A program made the translations under genes and the position numbers. A DNA stretch of 64,000 nt from an uncultured Rikenellaceae bacterium (GTDB taxonomy: Bacteria; Bacteroidota; Bacteroidia; Bacteroidales; Rikenellaceae), in the NCBI GenBank assembly GCA_944415565.1, contig CALYBQ010000012.1, forward strand, positions 1-64,000. Direction: 5' to 3'. The notes beneath the pieces were generated by a model. It was given only the letters and a program-made list of their open reading frames with translations, was not told the origin of the DNA and did no database searches. This document shows positions 52,701-61,974 of this stretch, piece by piece. The first letter of the stretch is position 1, and each line of letters begins with the position of its first letter.

Positions 52701-53945
52701 CTATTTCAACAGGCCTGCTTTTTCCAGACGTGCCATACCCTCCAGCAGTGAGGCCCCACTCGTTTGGGCCCCCATCGAACCCGGACGCACATAGGTTTTG
52801 TCGCCAACCGTTACCGTAGCGTCATAAACCTTAGTCCAATCGCTGTTGACATACATCTTCGGGAACAGCGAACGGTCCACGTTATTAAGCCACATAGTCT
52901 CGGCATTATATGTCATGAATTGCACTATCCGCTCGCGCAAAGCCTGCGGTGTCGCTTCGTCCATAGCAAAATCAATTATATAAGGAATGAAAGCGGCCTT
53001 GAAGAAGCTGTTGTCCTCCGTCGCTCCCTCATCCCTCAATATGCCGTTTCCGTTACCATCGTCATATCCGGCTATGGTACACCTGCCGTTGGCCTGTATG
53101 GTAAACTCGGCACACTTCACCGCATCGTCAAAATATTTCTGCTCGCCCGTGATATGATAAAGCTGTCGGCATAACTCTATCCACGCACCCTGAGTATACG
53201 TTAGCGGAGGCTCCCCGACCGAACCGTTATCGTCGGCGCCGCCTGCCGTCCTCATGTAATTATAGACCTTTATCGCCTGCTCAAGATAAATCTCCTTGCC
53301 CGACTCATCGTACAGTTTGCATGCCACAACTCCGGCAGGAACCATCGTACACGCATGTCGCGCCTCGGATTGAGCCACATACTCAGGGGTCGGATCGGCG
53401 TCAACCACGAGACGCCAGCATAGTCCCCATCCCTTCTCGTCCTCAACGACGCGGATGTCCTCGACCATGTAGTCGTACACCTCAGCGCCCAAGTCGAGAT
53501 ACTTCTTGTCCCCTGTGGCATCGTACAGGTTGAGCAACGATATGGCTATCCACGCCATGTCGTCCGTAAATTGGTTGTAGAAACCGTTACGGTTGTCGTT
53601 CCACCAGTTGTTCCCCTTGTTGTCTATCCAACGCAGGATATAAGTATAGTACTCCTCGGCACGTTCCGGATCATCCGCCTTCAGTCGCTCATAGGCCTCT
53701 ACCAATACGTTCAACGAATGTGCCTGCTGCCAGTACATCCATTTGCTGTTATCGAGAACGTCACCGGCCGAACCTTTGAAAAGCCCAGTCTCCTTATCCA
53801 TGAACTGATCGACGAGTACGAAAGTACAACTGTCGGCCGCATCGGCCCAGACACGGCTTTTCGGCCCGTTGCACGAAGTAAAGATTACAGTCATGGCCAT
53901 AGCGGCAAAACCGGCCACAGAGATTCCCGACAAAAACTTTTTCAT
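52701..53945 (-). CDS. Glycoside hydrolase family 76 lipoprotein (alpha-1,6-mannanase)
   Basis: A 414-aa protein with a lipoprotein signal (AAMAMTVIFTSC, acylated Cys ~24). The GH76 (alpha/alpha)6 barrel is seen from WYWQQAHSLNVLVEAYERL, NDNRNGFYNQFTDDMAWIA (with the DD pair, the catalytic acids of this family) and WYLAALA-like turns. GH76 enzymes cut alpha-1,6-mannan, for example the backbone of yeast mannan. It is probably displayed on the cell surface or in the periplasm. The start follows a promoter box at 54000-54007; the longer open frame begins inside it. The divergent gene is another hydrolase. Confidence 0.88.
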   Translation of the reverse strand: MKKFLSGISVAGFAAMAMTVIFTSCNGPKSRVWADAADSCTFVLVDQFMDKETGLFKGSAGDVLDNSKWMYWQQAHSLNVLVEAYERLKADDPERAEEYYTYILRWIDNKGNNWWNDNRNGFYNQFTDDMAWIAISLLNLYDATGDKKYLDLGAEVYDYMVEDIRVVEDEKGWGLCWRLVVDADPTPEYVAQSEARHACTMVPAGVVACKLYDESGKEIYLEQAIKVYNYMRTAGGADDNGSVGEPPLTYTQGAWIELCRQLYHITGEQKYFDDAVKCAEFTIQANGRCTIAGYDDGNGNGILRDEGATEDNSFFKAAFIPYIIDFAMDEATPQALRERIVQFMTYNAETMWLNNVDRSLFPKMYVNSDWTKVYDATVTVGDKTYVRPGSMGAQTSGASLLEGMARLEKAGLLK

Positions 53946-53999
53946 TATGCTATTCTTTAATTTTTCCGATTGGGCTTGAGTATCCGACTCATAACGATG

Positions 54000-54007
54000 C
54001 AAATATA
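54000..54007 (-). promoter_or_regulatory. -7 promoter element of the GH76 gene
   Basis: TATATTTG on the minus strand, about 54 bases before the ATG at 53945. Confidence 0.6.
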
Positions 54008-54139
54008 CGATTTAACCGCGGATAACAAAAGCGTCGGGGCACATATCCGTCATCACAGCCATGACTTCACACGACACAGGGATGCCATACGCGAGAAGAT
54101 ATTTCCTGAAATAACATCTTTTGTTTACTTTTGATTCGC

Positions 54140-54147
54140 TATCTTTG
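54140..54147 (+). promoter_or_regulatory. -7 promoter element of the GH-D-like gene
   Basis: TATCTTTG, 46 bases before the ATG at 54194. TTTG at 54120-54123 is only 16 bases upstream, a short spacing. Confidence 0.55.
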
Positions 54148-54193
54148 TTTGCAGTAATATCGGCTAAACAAATACCCGCACAAACCCACGCCT

Positions 54194-55717
54194 ATGAAAA
54201 AAATTATCAGCACCATTGCTCTGTTTTCCGCGTTATGCGCCGCTTGCAGCAACATACCGACATCGCTCGTGCCCGACACGCCATCAGGGGCTCCCGACTA
54301 TTTCTGCACATGGAACGTGCAGGGTTATGCCGTAAGCTACACAGGAGGGACAAATACACGGGCCGTCATCAACGAGCAATATATGTTCGGTGCTGAGAAA
54401 TTTGAAAACTGGGCCGAATTATTTCCGGAAATACGCGCCGACTTATACTTCGTCATGGACGACTCGTGGGACATTCCGCAGGATGTCAACAACACTCCGA
54501 ACGAATATCTCGGACTGACGGAACTCGACGCCTCGCGTTTCCCCTCGTTCACAGGAACACCAACCCAACGGTTGAAAAAACTGACTAAGAAGGTAAAGTC
54601 GTTAGGCTGGAAAGGATTGGGCGGATGGATATGCGCCCAAGAGGCCGAAATGGTTCACGTACCTGCCAATGCGGACTCCGTCGAAGCATATTGGACCGAG
54701 CGGCTGCAAGCTGCCGACGAAGCAGGATTCGCCTACTGGAAAGTAGACTGGGGACACAAAGACCGCAATGACGAGTGGCGCAAAAACCTGACCGCATGGG
54801 GACGTACTCATGCACCGAACCTCGTAATCGAGCACGCGATGAAAGGGAAGTACATCGAATTCAGCGATGTATTCCGCACATACGACGTCGAGAACATAAC
54901 CGCCACACCGGTCACCATCCAGCGTGTGGCCGACCTGCTGAAATACTCGGCCCAAGGCGATGCCGCCGGGATAGTCAACTGCGAAGACGAACCCTACATT
55001 GCAGCCGGACTCGGATGTGCCATAGGCGTAATGCGCCACCCGTTCAACGGCAATCTACCCGACGGGAGACAAGACCACGTCTTCCCTCCCGTGGGCCGCG
55101 ACTACAAAAGCCGTCTCGACGAAGTTATCAGAGGTGTACGCTGGCATCGCATAGCCGAACCTTTCGGAGTTGCGGACGACGCCCATATAGATACCGTCAA
55201 ATTGCAAGACTACTGGGATATCCGCCCCAACGAATCGTATGTAGGGCATAAAGATGGCGAACGCCTGCACGTATCGGCCCCGGCTCGCGTAAGCCGCAAC
55301 ATGCCGTTGCCCGAAATAGCGGCCGACAGCACTACGGCCGTGCCATTCGTCATGGCATCGCGATACCCTAACGGCGCTACGGCAATCGTAACGACGGAAC
55401 GCACTCTGGGACGTGAATGCGTATTGAACCCGGTCGCAGTAACGGTAAAAATGTCCGACTGGTATAAGCCGATAGGCATATTCGGCCTGTACGAAAGTCT
55501 CGTGCTCGATTTCGACAACGAGATAGGCGCACAGGACTTCACAGTACTGGGACAGGACCTCGCCGGAGAACTGGCCATCGACATCACCGACCGCGTCTCG
55601 ATACAAGGCACACGGATGATCGTCCCCGGCGAACTCATAAACGAGATAGGGCTTATGGCAGCCAGAGAGGGCGACAAATCGACCCCCGGAATGGTATTAC
55701 AGATATTCGCACAATAG
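54194..55717 (+). CDS. Putative clan GH-D hydrolase lipoprotein (alpha-galactosidase-like)
   Basis: A 507-aa protein with a lipoprotein signal (STIALFSALCAAC, acylated Cys ~17). A TIM-barrel-like core has YWKVDWGHKDRN, where the Asp fits the nucleophile of GH27/GH36 enzymes, and SDVFRTYDV further on as a possible acid/base region. The C-terminal part is beta-rich. The substrate is not known; the family assignment rests on these two motifs. It is divergent from the GH76 gene, which suggests joint use on a mannose- or galactose-containing glycan. Confidence 0.6.
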   Translation: MKKIISTIALFSALCAACSNIPTSLVPDTPSGAPDYFCTWNVQGYAVSYTGGTNTRAVINEQYMFGAEKFENWAELFPEIRADLYFVMDDSWDIPQDVNNTPNEYLGLTELDASRFPSFTGTPTQRLKKLTKKVKSLGWKGLGGWICAQEAEMVHVPANADSVEAYWTERLQAADEAGFAYWKVDWGHKDRNDEWRKNLTAWGRTHAPNLVIEHAMKGKYIEFSDVFRTYDVENITATPVTIQRVADLLKYSAQGDAAGIVNCEDEPYIAAGLGCAIGVMRHPFNGNLPDGRQDHVFPPVGRDYKSRLDEVIRGVRWHRIAEPFGVADDAHIDTVKLQDYWDIRPNESYVGHKDGERLHVSAPARVSRNMPLPEIAADSTTAVPFVMASRYPNGATAIVTTERTLGRECVLNPVAVTVKMSDWYKPIGIFGLYESLVLDFDNEIGAQDFTVLGQDLAGELAIDITDRVSIQGTRMIVPGELINEIGLMAAREGDKSTPGMVLQIFAQ

Positions 55718-55736
55718 GTAACTATAAGGCAAGGCC

Positions 55737-57077
55737 ATGAAGATAGTAATTGCCGGAGCTGGAGAAGTAGGCACCCACCTCGCCAAGATGCTCAGCGGCG
55801 CAGACCATGAAATTACGGTCATCGACATAGACCCCAAACTACTCGAAGAGATCGAGGGACTCAACGACGTCATCACCGTCGAGGGCAATGCGTCCACATT
55901 TTCTACACTGAAAAAAGCCGGTGTACGCAAAGCGGACCTGTTCATAGCCGTGGCGCACGAGGAGAACATCAACATCATTTCGGCCACGCTCGCCAAACAG
56001 TTGGGAGCGCGCAAATCCATTGCACGCATCGACAACAACGAATACCTCGAACCCAACAACAAGGAGGTGTTCATCAACATGGGTATCGACTACCTGTTTT
56101 ACCCCGAACGAATCGCGGCCAAGGAGATCATCAAACTGCTCGGTCACACGTCGTCAACGGAATTCGTAGATTTCTCGGGCGGGATGCTCTCACTCGTCGT
56201 GTTCAAGCTCGACGAATCGAGCAGCCTCGTGGACAAGACTTTGCTCGAGACTACGCTCAACCGCGACAACCTTCCGTACCGGACAGTTGCCATAGCGCGG
56301 GACGGCCGTACTATCATCCCTCGCGGGGACGACAGGTTCCATGCCGGCGACATGATATACGTCATCACGAACCGCAACTCGGTCGAGGAGGTACTGAACT
56401 ATTCCGGGAAAGCCAACATAGACATAAAGAACATGATGATCCTCGGCGGCAGCCGCATAGGTGTCGGGGTCGCTGCGGGACTCGAAAAAGAGGTCAATAT
56501 CAAGCTCGTGGAGTACAATCAGGAGAAGGCCTACCGTCTGGCGGAACAACTCGACAATACGCTCATCATCCACGAGGACGGCCGCGATATAGACGCCATG
56601 TTGGAAGAGGGGCTCGACACGATGGATGCGTTCGTAGCCGTCACCGGCAGGTCGGAAACCAACATTCTGGCCGCCATGCTGGCCAAACGCATAGGTGTCA
56701 AGAAAGTGATAGCCGAGGTCGAGAACCTCAACTACATAAACCTTGCAGAGAGCATAGGCATCGACACCATCATCAACAAGAAGCTTATAACTGCGAGCAA
56801 CATCTTCCGCTTCACCATGACCACCGATGTACAAGCCATCAAATGTCTCACGGGAAGCGACGCGGAGGTGCTCGAATTCATCGTCAAGCCGAACTCTCCT
56901 GTCACGAAACAGAAGATACAAGAACTCGACTTCCCGCGCGATGCCATTATAGGCGGCATAGTCCGCGGCGACTCGGCGATGATAGCGGTCGGTAGTTCGG
57001 AGATCAACGCATACGACAGGGTAGTAGTCTTTGCCATGCCGGACGCCATAGCAAAAGTAGGAAGATTCTTTAATTAG
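55737..57077 (+). CDS. trkA: Trk potassium uptake system regulatory subunit TrkA
   Basis: A 446-aa peripheral protein with two RCK units. Each begins with a Rossmann dinucleotide site: IVIAGAGEVGTHLAKML at the N-terminus and MILGGSRIGVGVAAGL near residue 230. Each is followed by a TrkA_C domain. It binds NAD(H)/ATP and gates the TrkH/TrkG channel at the inner membrane. No trkH gene is nearby. It lies 19 bases after the hydrolase gene and before a GH3 gene. Confidence 0.94.
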   Translation: MKIVIAGAGEVGTHLAKMLSGADHEITVIDIDPKLLEEIEGLNDVITVEGNASTFSTLKKAGVRKADLFIAVAHEENINIISATLAKQLGARKSIARIDNNEYLEPNNKEVFINMGIDYLFYPERIAAKEIIKLLGHTSSTEFVDFSGGMLSLVVFKLDESSSLVDKTLLETTLNRDNLPYRTVAIARDGRTIIPRGDDRFHAGDMIYVITNRNSVEEVLNYSGKANIDIKNMMILGGSRIGVGVAAGLEKEVNIKLVEYNQEKAYRLAEQLDNTLIIHEDGRDIDAMLEEGLDTMDAFVAVTGRSETNILAAMLAKRIGVKKVIAEVENLNYINLAESIGIDTIINKKLITASNIFRFTMTTDVQAIKCLTGSDAEVLEFIVKPNSPVTKQKIQELDFPRDAIIGGIVRGDSAMIAVGSSEINAYDRVVVFAMPDAIAKVGRFFN

Positions 57078-57085
57078 ACACTGCC

Positions 57086-58600
57086 ATGTCGCTAATCACA
57101 AAAATATCGAAGGCATACCTGATGCCACGGCTGCGTCAGATAGACCGATTCTGCGAACAGCCCGCCGAGGTGCAGTCCGAGCAATTGGATTACCTGTTGC
57201 GGCAAGGACGGAACACCATCTTCGGCCGCGAACACGACATGGAGTCTATATCAGGCATCGAAGCGTTCCAGCAACGGATACCGGTAGTGGACTACGAGCA
57301 TTTCCACGACTACATCATGCGGACCAAAGGCGGGGAGCAGAACGTTTTCTGGCCGACACCCGTCAAGTGGTTCGCCAAATCATCGGGCACGACCGATGCC
57401 AAAAGCAAGTACATACCGGTCAGCCAAGAGGGATTGAAGCAGGCCCATCTGCAAGGCCCGCGCGACGTGGTGGCACTATACCTCCGCTCGCATCCCGAAA
57501 GCCGGATGCTCGGCGGGAAAACCCTCACGCTCGGCGGAAGCAAGAGAGTGGAACGCGAGGGGGAGACGGCCTTCAGCGGCGACCTGTCGGCAATCCTAAT
57601 CGAAAACACACCGTGGTACGCCAACCTCAAACGTGTACCTAAACCGGCCACGGCACTCATTCCCGACTTCGCGGAAAAGGTAAGACGAATCTGCGAAGAG
57701 ACTGTCCGTAAGGACGTGCGGGCGTTTGCAGGAGTTCCTTCATGGAATCTCGTGATGATGAACAAGGTACTGGAATACACTGGCGCGAAAAACCTGTTGG
57801 AGGTATGGCCCAACCTCGAACTCTTCATGCACGGCGGGATGAACTTCAAACCGTACAGGGAGCAATACCGGACCCTCATACCGACCGACCGCATGAACTA
57901 TATGGAGACCTACAACGCATCAGAGGGATTTTTCGGCATCGCCGACGACCCTGCGCTCGATGATATGCTGCTGATGCTCGACTACGGAATATTTTACGAG
58001 TTCCTCCCTATGAGTTCCCTCGGCGATACGTCAAAGGCTGTTCCGCTGGAGGATGTCCGCACAGGAGTAAACTATGCCATGATAATCACGACCAGCAACG
58101 GACTCTGGCGTTACATGATAGGCGACACGGTCGAATTCACCTCGACATCACCTTACCGCATCCGCATTACGGGCCGGACAAAACATTACATCAACGCTTT
58201 CGGCGAAGAGATAGTCATAGAGAACGCCGAAAACGCCATTGAGGCGGCATGCAGGGCCACCGGAGCGATAGTCGCGGAGTATTCCGCCGCGCCGGTCTAC
58301 ATGAGCGGCCGCGAAAAGGGAGCCCACGAGTGGGTGGTCGAATTCAAGACCGCACCTTCATCGACAGAGGATTTCGCACGCGAACTCGACCTCGCGCTGC
58401 AAAAACTCAACTCCGATTACGAGGCCAAACGCTTCAAAGACACCACGCTTATGCCGCCCAAGGTCAGCGTCGTCAAGTCTGGCACGTTTATGGCATGGAT
58501 GTCGTCGCGGGGCAAGATAGGCGGCCAGAACAAAGTCCCGCGCCTGTTCAACGACCGCACGTTCGTAGACGGGCTTCTGTCAACGGACAAAGAGATATAG
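57086..58600 (+). CDS. GH3 family acyl-adenylate protein
   Basis: A 504-aa protein of the GH3 auxin-responsive family in its bacterial form. The adenylation core shows SSGTTDAKSKYIPV near residue 95 (ATP-binding loop), YNASEGFFGI and RITGRTKHYINAFGEE. Plant members join amino acids to acyl acids; the bacterial role is unknown. It starts 8 bases after trkA and precedes a deoxynucleoside kinase gene, with no obvious functional link. Confidence 0.88.
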   Translation: MSLITKISKAYLMPRLRQIDRFCEQPAEVQSEQLDYLLRQGRNTIFGREHDMESISGIEAFQQRIPVVDYEHFHDYIMRTKGGEQNVFWPTPVKWFAKSSGTTDAKSKYIPVSQEGLKQAHLQGPRDVVALYLRSHPESRMLGGKTLTLGGSKRVEREGETAFSGDLSAILIENTPWYANLKRVPKPATALIPDFAEKVRRICEETVRKDVRAFAGVPSWNLVMMNKVLEYTGAKNLLEVWPNLELFMHGGMNFKPYREQYRTLIPTDRMNYMETYNASEGFFGIADDPALDDMLLMLDYGIFYEFLPMSSLGDTSKAVPLEDVRTGVNYAMIITTSNGLWRYMIGDTVEFTSTSPYRIRITGRTKHYINAFGEEIVIENAENAIEAACRATGAIVAEYSAAPVYMSGREKGAHEWVVEFKTAPSSTEDFARELDLALQKLNSDYEAKRFKDTTLMPPKVSVVKSGTFMAWMSSRGKIGGQNKVPRLFNDRTFVDGLLSTDKEI

Positions 58601-58622
58601 AACAACACTGAAAACACCGGAT

Positions 58623-59234
58623 ATGTATATAGCCATCGCAGGAAACATAGGCAGCGGCAAAACCTCTCTGACCGAGATACTCGCCAAGAGGTTCGACGCC
58701 CGCATCTACGAAGAAGACACGAGCAATCCGTACCTCAACGATTTCTACGGAGACATGAACCGTTGGGCATTCAACCTGCAGGTATATTTCCTTGGCAGCA
58801 GGATCGAACAAGCACGCATGATGCTGGACGAATACGGCGACCTCATACAAGACCGCACAATATACGAGGACGCCTACATATTCGCCACCAACCTGCACGA
58901 AATGGGGCTCATGAGCTCTCGCGACTACGAATCGTACATGCGTATATTCGAGATATCGCGCCGCATCATAGCGACGCCCGACCTGCTCATATACCTCAAA
59001 GCGAGCGTCCCAACGCTAATAAGCCAGATACAAAAACGCGGCAGGGCCTACGAAATGTCCATCCAGCAGGACTACCTCCTGAGGCTCAACGAGAAATACG
59101 AGAACTGGATAAACAACATCTACGAAGGCGAGGTCATTACGCTCGACATCGACAAAGACGATTTCGTCATGGACCCAAGCGTACTAGAACCGATAGTGGA
59201 ACGTATTTCGCGGATCAAATCTATAAAAGGTTAA
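58623..59234 (+). CDS. Deoxynucleoside kinase
   Basis: A 203-aa P-loop kinase. Walker A is GNIGSGKTSLTEIL; QDRTIYEDAYIFA holds the catalytic DR motif, and KRGRAYEMSIQQDYL is the lid. It phosphorylates a deoxynucleoside for salvage. Deoxyadenosine and deoxyguanosine kinases look alike at this level. It lies 22 bases after the GH3 gene and 5 bases before an RNA methyltransferase gene. Confidence 0.9.
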   Translation: MYIAIAGNIGSGKTSLTEILAKRFDARIYEEDTSNPYLNDFYGDMNRWAFNLQVYFLGSRIEQARMMLDEYGDLIQDRTIYEDAYIFATNLHEMGLMSSRDYESYMRIFEISRRIIATPDLLIYLKASVPTLISQIQKRGRAYEMSIQQDYLLRLNEKYENWINNIYEGEVITLDIDKDDFVMDPSVLEPIVERISRIKSIKG

Positions 59235-59239
59235 GCCCC

Positions 59240-60610
59240 ATGCTCCCGGACGAATTCGTAAACTCGCTCACAGAAATACTATCGGCAGAAGAAGCCAACG
59301 CCCTGTGCAACACCATAGAGAACGGTCGTTCGGTGACCTCCATACGGCTGAACCCGTTCAAAGTTTCGGAAAAACCTGAAGGCAAGCCAGTTCCTTGGAA
59401 CAGATATGGGCTGTTGCTCGACGAACGCCCGTCATTCACTCTCGATCCGACATACCATGCTGGGGCATATTATGTCCAAGAGGCATCGTCCATGTTCGTA
59501 GAACACCTGTACCGGACGGCCATCGGAGAACGGCAGGGCATAAAGTTGCTAGACCTGTGCGCCGCACCGGGCGGCAAAAGCACGCTCTACTCCACCGTAG
59601 TGGGACTCGACGGCATCGTGGTAGCCAACGAGGTGATACGCCAACGGGCTATGGCGCTCGCAGGCAACGTGCAGAAATGGGGGCTCGGCAATGTAGTGGT
59701 CACCAACAACGACCCGTCGCATTTCGCTGGTTTCCGCAACTGGTTCGACGTCATAGCCGTAGATGCGCCGTGCTCGGGCGAAGGGATGTTCCGCAAAGAT
59801 CCCAAAGCTCGCGAAGAGTGGAGTCCGGAACTCGTAACGATGTGCGCCGCACGTCAACGCCGCATACTCGCCGACATATGGGGCGCGCTGAAACCGGGCG
59901 GAATATTAATATACTCGACATGCACGTACAACCGCCATGAGAACGAAGAAAACGTTGCATGGCTGGCCTCTGAATACGACTGCGAAGGCGTAGAGGTTTC
60001 CGTACCCGAAGAGTGGAAAATAGTAACCGGCAATATCAGTACTGAAGGCGGGGTTCCGATACCGACCTTCAGATTCTATCCTCACCGTGTCGCTGGAGAG
60101 GGGTTCTTCGCTGCGATCATCCGCAAAGGAGGCCAAGGAGAACGCGCCTGTGCACCCAAACCCCGGCGCAGCATCTTCACGGAGATACAGAAAGGGACAC
60201 AACGCAGCATATCGTCTTGGGTAGCCCAACCCGAATACATGAAATTCGTTCAGGTCGCCGGGAATGTCTACGCCTATTATAACGACACATTCGCCGATGT
60301 CAAGACAATCGCCGAATCCATGTCCGTCATCACATCAGGTATAATGATGGGACAACTTTTCTCTGGCAAGCTGAAGCCGGAACATCCGCTCGCATTATTC
60401 CACGATGTGAACAAAAACGACATCGCTACAGCTGAGCTGCCGTTGGACGCCGCTCTCGATTATCTGCGAAAACAAAACGTCGAGTCCTCGTATTTCAGCG
60501 AGGGCATCAACCTCGTGACATACTGTGGATTTCCGATAGGATGGGTCAAACGAATAGGTAACAGGGCCAACAATATGTACCCCAAAGAGCTGCGTATCAC
60601 GAACTTGTAA
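59240..60610 (+). CDS. RsmF-like rRNA (cytosine-5) methyltransferase
   Basis: A 456-aa NOL1/NOP2/sun-family enzyme. SAM motif I is LDLCAAPGGKST, motif IV VDAPCSGEGMFRK and the catalytic Cys lies in YSTCTYNRHENE. The C-terminal ~150 residues form an RsmF-type accessory domain. It should methylate a cytosine in 16S rRNA; the exact position is inferred from the family. Start 59240 gives MLPDEFVNSLTEIL, and a much longer open frame upstream belongs to the previous gene. Confidence 0.9.
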   Translation: MLPDEFVNSLTEILSAEEANALCNTIENGRSVTSIRLNPFKVSEKPEGKPVPWNRYGLLLDERPSFTLDPTYHAGAYYVQEASSMFVEHLYRTAIGERQGIKLLDLCAAPGGKSTLYSTVVGLDGIVVANEVIRQRAMALAGNVQKWGLGNVVVTNNDPSHFAGFRNWFDVIAVDAPCSGEGMFRKDPKAREEWSPELVTMCAARQRRILADIWGALKPGGILIYSTCTYNRHENEENVAWLASEYDCEGVEVSVPEEWKIVTGNISTEGGVPIPTFRFYPHRVAGEGFFAAIIRKGGQGERACAPKPRRSIFTEIQKGTQRSISSWVAQPEYMKFVQVAGNVYAYYNDTFADVKTIAESMSVITSGIMMGQLFSGKLKPEHPLALFHDVNKNDIATAELPLDAALDYLRKQNVESSYFSEGINLVTYCGFPIGWVKRIGNRANNMYPKELRITNL

Positions 60611-60624
60611 GCATAGCCAATACA

Positions 60625-60660
60625 TCAATAAAGTCCGCCATAATGAGCGGACTTTATTGA
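60625..60660. terminator. Bidirectional terminator
   Basis: A perfect 14-bp stem (60625-60638 with 60647-60660) and an 8-base loop, 15 bases after the methyltransferase gene. Confidence 0.88.
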
Positions 60661-60822
60661 TATGCGTGATATATCGCTGGAACACATTGCAAATATCAAG
60701 AAACAACCTCGGCGATATTATAAATCAAGCTATTTACTCCTAAGCACAGAACAGAGCAACGACATAAATCCGCGCTCCTCATCCATGCGCCGGAGTATCA
60801 TCGACCACTCTACCCCCAAATA
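60661..60822. other. Convergent spacer
   Basis: About 160 bases between the terminator and the end of the DoxX-like gene. A 61-codon frame on the + strand is open but enters the neighbouring gene; I do not call it. Confidence 0.35.
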
Positions 60823-61974
60823 TCAATCGACCGTTACGGAGCGATAATCCGGCAATACCCCTTTTTCGAGCATATCCCGGCAATTCACTTTATCGAGAAT
60901 AACCCCGCCGCGGAGTACAACCACACCCGTGCGTGCGCGCAATATAGTTTTTATGGTCGTACCGTCCATGTTATAGCACGGCACATGGTCGTTTTGGAGA
61001 GTCACATACGGATGCGCCATAACCGGATCGGCCGTAATGCACATCACTCGATACCCGCGCTCGCGAGCCTGAGCTACGGCGATAGCCAACTTGCGTTCGC
61101 AGCGCGGACGTAAATCCGCCAACTCTCCAGCAAAGACCATATACACTATATTCGTATCGGCAAGTATCTCCTCGGTCATGTCGTGTTCGGCATCGAAAAC
61201 AGCGAAATCCCTGACCGAAGCATGCACTTTGTTATTAAGAGCCAACACTTTTGTATCGACATACTCCCAACGCGACTCATCGGTCCATTCCGGATCGTCT
61301 ATATCGAACTCACGCACCTTACCAGTTTCCTTATTCTTGAATATGAGTATCGTCTCCACGTCGTCTCGGCCATCGTCCTGCATCGCCTCGACAAGGTTCG
61401 TTCCGATCTTATAGGGCAGGAAATCGATGATCGGGAGATGGCGATACGAATAGATCCCTATCCCGAAAGCTATGCAAGCGTATGTAAGCATGAAAGCTCC
61501 GTCACGCCATGTCGGGATCAACGGCAGTTTTCTCGAATTCCAACATACGAACAACGCCATCGGGAGCAACACCATGTTCTTTATGAACGTCTCCCAATTG
61601 GTCAGCTTTATGGCCTCGCCGAAGCACCCGCAATCGTCCACAGGATTCCATATTGCGAGAACGAGCGACAGCACCGTAAAGAAGAGCATCGCGCACGAAA
61701 TGAATATGGTAGTCAGGCGCAGGCGCACTTTTGATAGCACCATAAGGCCGAGCATCATCTCCGCACCGTTCAACCATATACCGATACCGAACCGCCAACC
61801 GTACAGCCAATCCATATCGAACGCAGCGAGGTATTCGCCAACCTTTATCCCGGTCCCCCAAGGGTCAACCGTCTTTACAAATCCGGAGAAAACAAAAGTT
61901 AGTGCCAGCAAAACACGGCACACCTCTACGGCTATCCTCCTCACCTTATCGCTTTGGGCTGTAGTCTGTGTCAC
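60823..61974 (-). CDS. BT_3928-like DoxX protein with thioredoxin-like C-terminus
   Basis: A 383-aa protein starting at GTG, in a GTGA overlap with the tmk stop. Residues ~15-165 form a DoxX/MauE-type four-helix membrane domain with CGCFG near 115. After a fifth helix, residues ~220-383 look thioredoxin-like (VYMVFAGELADLRPRCERKL, CITADPV). The layout suggests quinone-linked thiol oxidation or reduction at the envelope; this is inference. It is translationally coupled to tmk. Confidence 0.75.
   Translation of the reverse strand: MTQTTAQSDKVRRIAVEVCRVLLALTFVFSGFVKTVDPWGTGIKVGEYLAAFDMDWLYGWRFGIGIWLNGAEMMLGLMVLSKVRLRLTTIFISCAMLFFTVLSLVLAIWNPVDDCGCFGEAIKLTNWETFIKNMVLLPMALFVCWNSRKLPLIPTWRDGAFMLTYACIAFGIGIYSYRHLPIIDFLPYKIGTNLVEAMQDDGRDDVETILIFKNKETGKVREFDIDDPEWTDESRWEYVDTKVLALNNKVHASVRDFAVFDAEHDMTEEILADTNIVYMVFAGELADLRPRCERKLAIAVAQARERGYRVMCITADPVMAHPYVTLQNDHVPCYNMDGTTIKTILRARTGVVVLRGGVILDKVNCRDMLEKGVLPDYRSVTVD

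Noticed and set aside
58763-59239. N-terminal extension of the RsmF-like gene
   Set aside because: The extension overlaps the deoxynucleoside kinase gene; the conserved start is 59240.
60662-60847. 61-codon + frame after the RsmF-like gene
   Set aside because: It begins in the terminator edge and runs into the convergent gene; no family.
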